From positions 1 to 5,537 of the forward strand of contig JAGHBQ010000128.1 in NCBI GenBank assembly GCA_021160945.1: 5,537 nucleotides of DNA, written 5' to 3'. The stretch comes from Thermoplasmata archaeon. GTDB lineage: Archaea > Thermoplasmatota > Thermoplasmata > Thermoplasmatales > Aciduliprofundaceae. Both the position numbers and the translations under genes were made by a program. Shown in pieces: positions 5,327 through 5,537 of the stretch. The notes under the pieces were generated by a model. That model was not told the origin of the DNA. It did no database searches and worked only from the letters and a program-made list of their open reading frames with translations. Numbering within the stretch: position 1 is the first letter of the stretch; the number at the start of each line of letters is the position of its first letter.

Positions 5327-5537
5327 ATGAAAGCTTCACCGCAATGCATACCCTGTTTTCTGCGTCAGGCACTGCAGGCAGCTAGATTTTCGCATCTGAA
5401 TGAAGATGCCCAGAAAGAGATACTTAGGGAAATAATGAAAAAATTACTCAAGGAATCTTGGGAAAGAACTCCTCCGGAACTGGCACATATAGCCCACAGG
5501 GTGGTGAGAAAATATGTTGGAGGAGATCCATATAAGG
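5327..5537 (+). CDS. DUF89 / ARMT1-like (AF1104-type) metal-dependent phosphatase family protein, partial
   Basis: This is the first 70 residues of a gene cut by the right edge. The N-terminus MKASPQCIPCFLRQALQAAR has the CxxCFxRQA signature (Cys7, Cys10) typical of the archaeal AF1104-like branch of DUF89. It is followed by a helical segment with TPPELAHIAHRVVRKYVGG and then DPYK, also typical of that branch. DUF89 proteins are metal-dependent phosphatases, proposed to remove damaged or surplus phosphometabolites. The substrate of the archaeal branch is not established to my knowledge. The catalytic aspartate- and asparagine-containing domain would lie beyond the window and cannot be checked. 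The family is usually about 280-300 residues. The ATG at 5327 is supported by the family's N-terminal motif and by a TATA box at leaderless spacing. It diverges from ipk across 76 bp. No functional tie to isoprenoid synthesis can be shown from the sequence. Confidence 0.85.
   Translation, partial: MKASPQCIPCFLRQALQAARFSHLNEDAQKEILREIMKKLLKESWERTPPELAHIAHRVVRKYVGGDPYK

Overview
The window looks like a housekeeping stretch from an archaeon, probably a euryarchaeal or Thermoplasmatota-like thermophile. The evidence is an isopentenyl phosphate kinase next to a type 2 isopentenyl-diphosphate isomerase (the archaeal end of the mevalonate pathway), a single-domain archaeal ZPR1 protein, TATA/BRE promoters about 27 bp upstream of start codons (leaderless transcripts), internal operon genes with GGAGGTGA-type ribosome binding sites, overlapping genes, and strong use of AGA/AGG for arginine. 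A lineage such as Aciduliprofundum would fit, but that is an impression from gene content and not a search result.

Layout from left to right. Positions 1-266 (minus) hold the first 88 codons of a RidA/YjgF-family gene that runs off the left edge. Positions 267-522 are non-coding: they contain divergent promoters for ridA and scpB and, between them, a conspicuous island of about 120 bp (about 53% G+C by hand count, against about 29% in the flanks) with no assigned function. Positions 523-2365 (plus) are a two-gene unit, scpB (chromosome segregation, condensin partner) and purD (purine synthesis). The purD start lies inside the end of scpB. The true purD start is the ATG at 1028, because the upstream GTG is part of a perfect Shine-Dalgarno sequence.

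purD converges on a four-gene minus-strand operon, sharing a TTAA at the two stop codons. In transcription order the operon is ipk (from 5250), fni/idi2, a ZPR1 zinc-finger gene and a DUF1028 gene. Every junction overlaps (4, 16 and 1 nt), so the four are almost certainly co-transcribed and translationally coupled. IPK makes isopentenyl diphosphate from isopentenyl phosphate and Fni isomerises it to dimethylallyl diphosphate. Together they supply both C5 precursors for archaeal ether lipids and quinones. The roles of the ZPR1 and DUF1028 proteins in this operon are unknown.

Divergent from ipk, a DUF89 (ARMT1-like, AF1104-type) gene starts at 5327 and is cut by the right edge. A 31-bp segment holds the two back-to-back TATA/BRE promoters. 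I see no tRNA, rRNA, CRISPR array, insertion sequence, phage gene or obvious defence system. The least explained items are the GC-rich intergenic island and the coupling of ZPR1 and DUF1028 to the isoprenoid genes.
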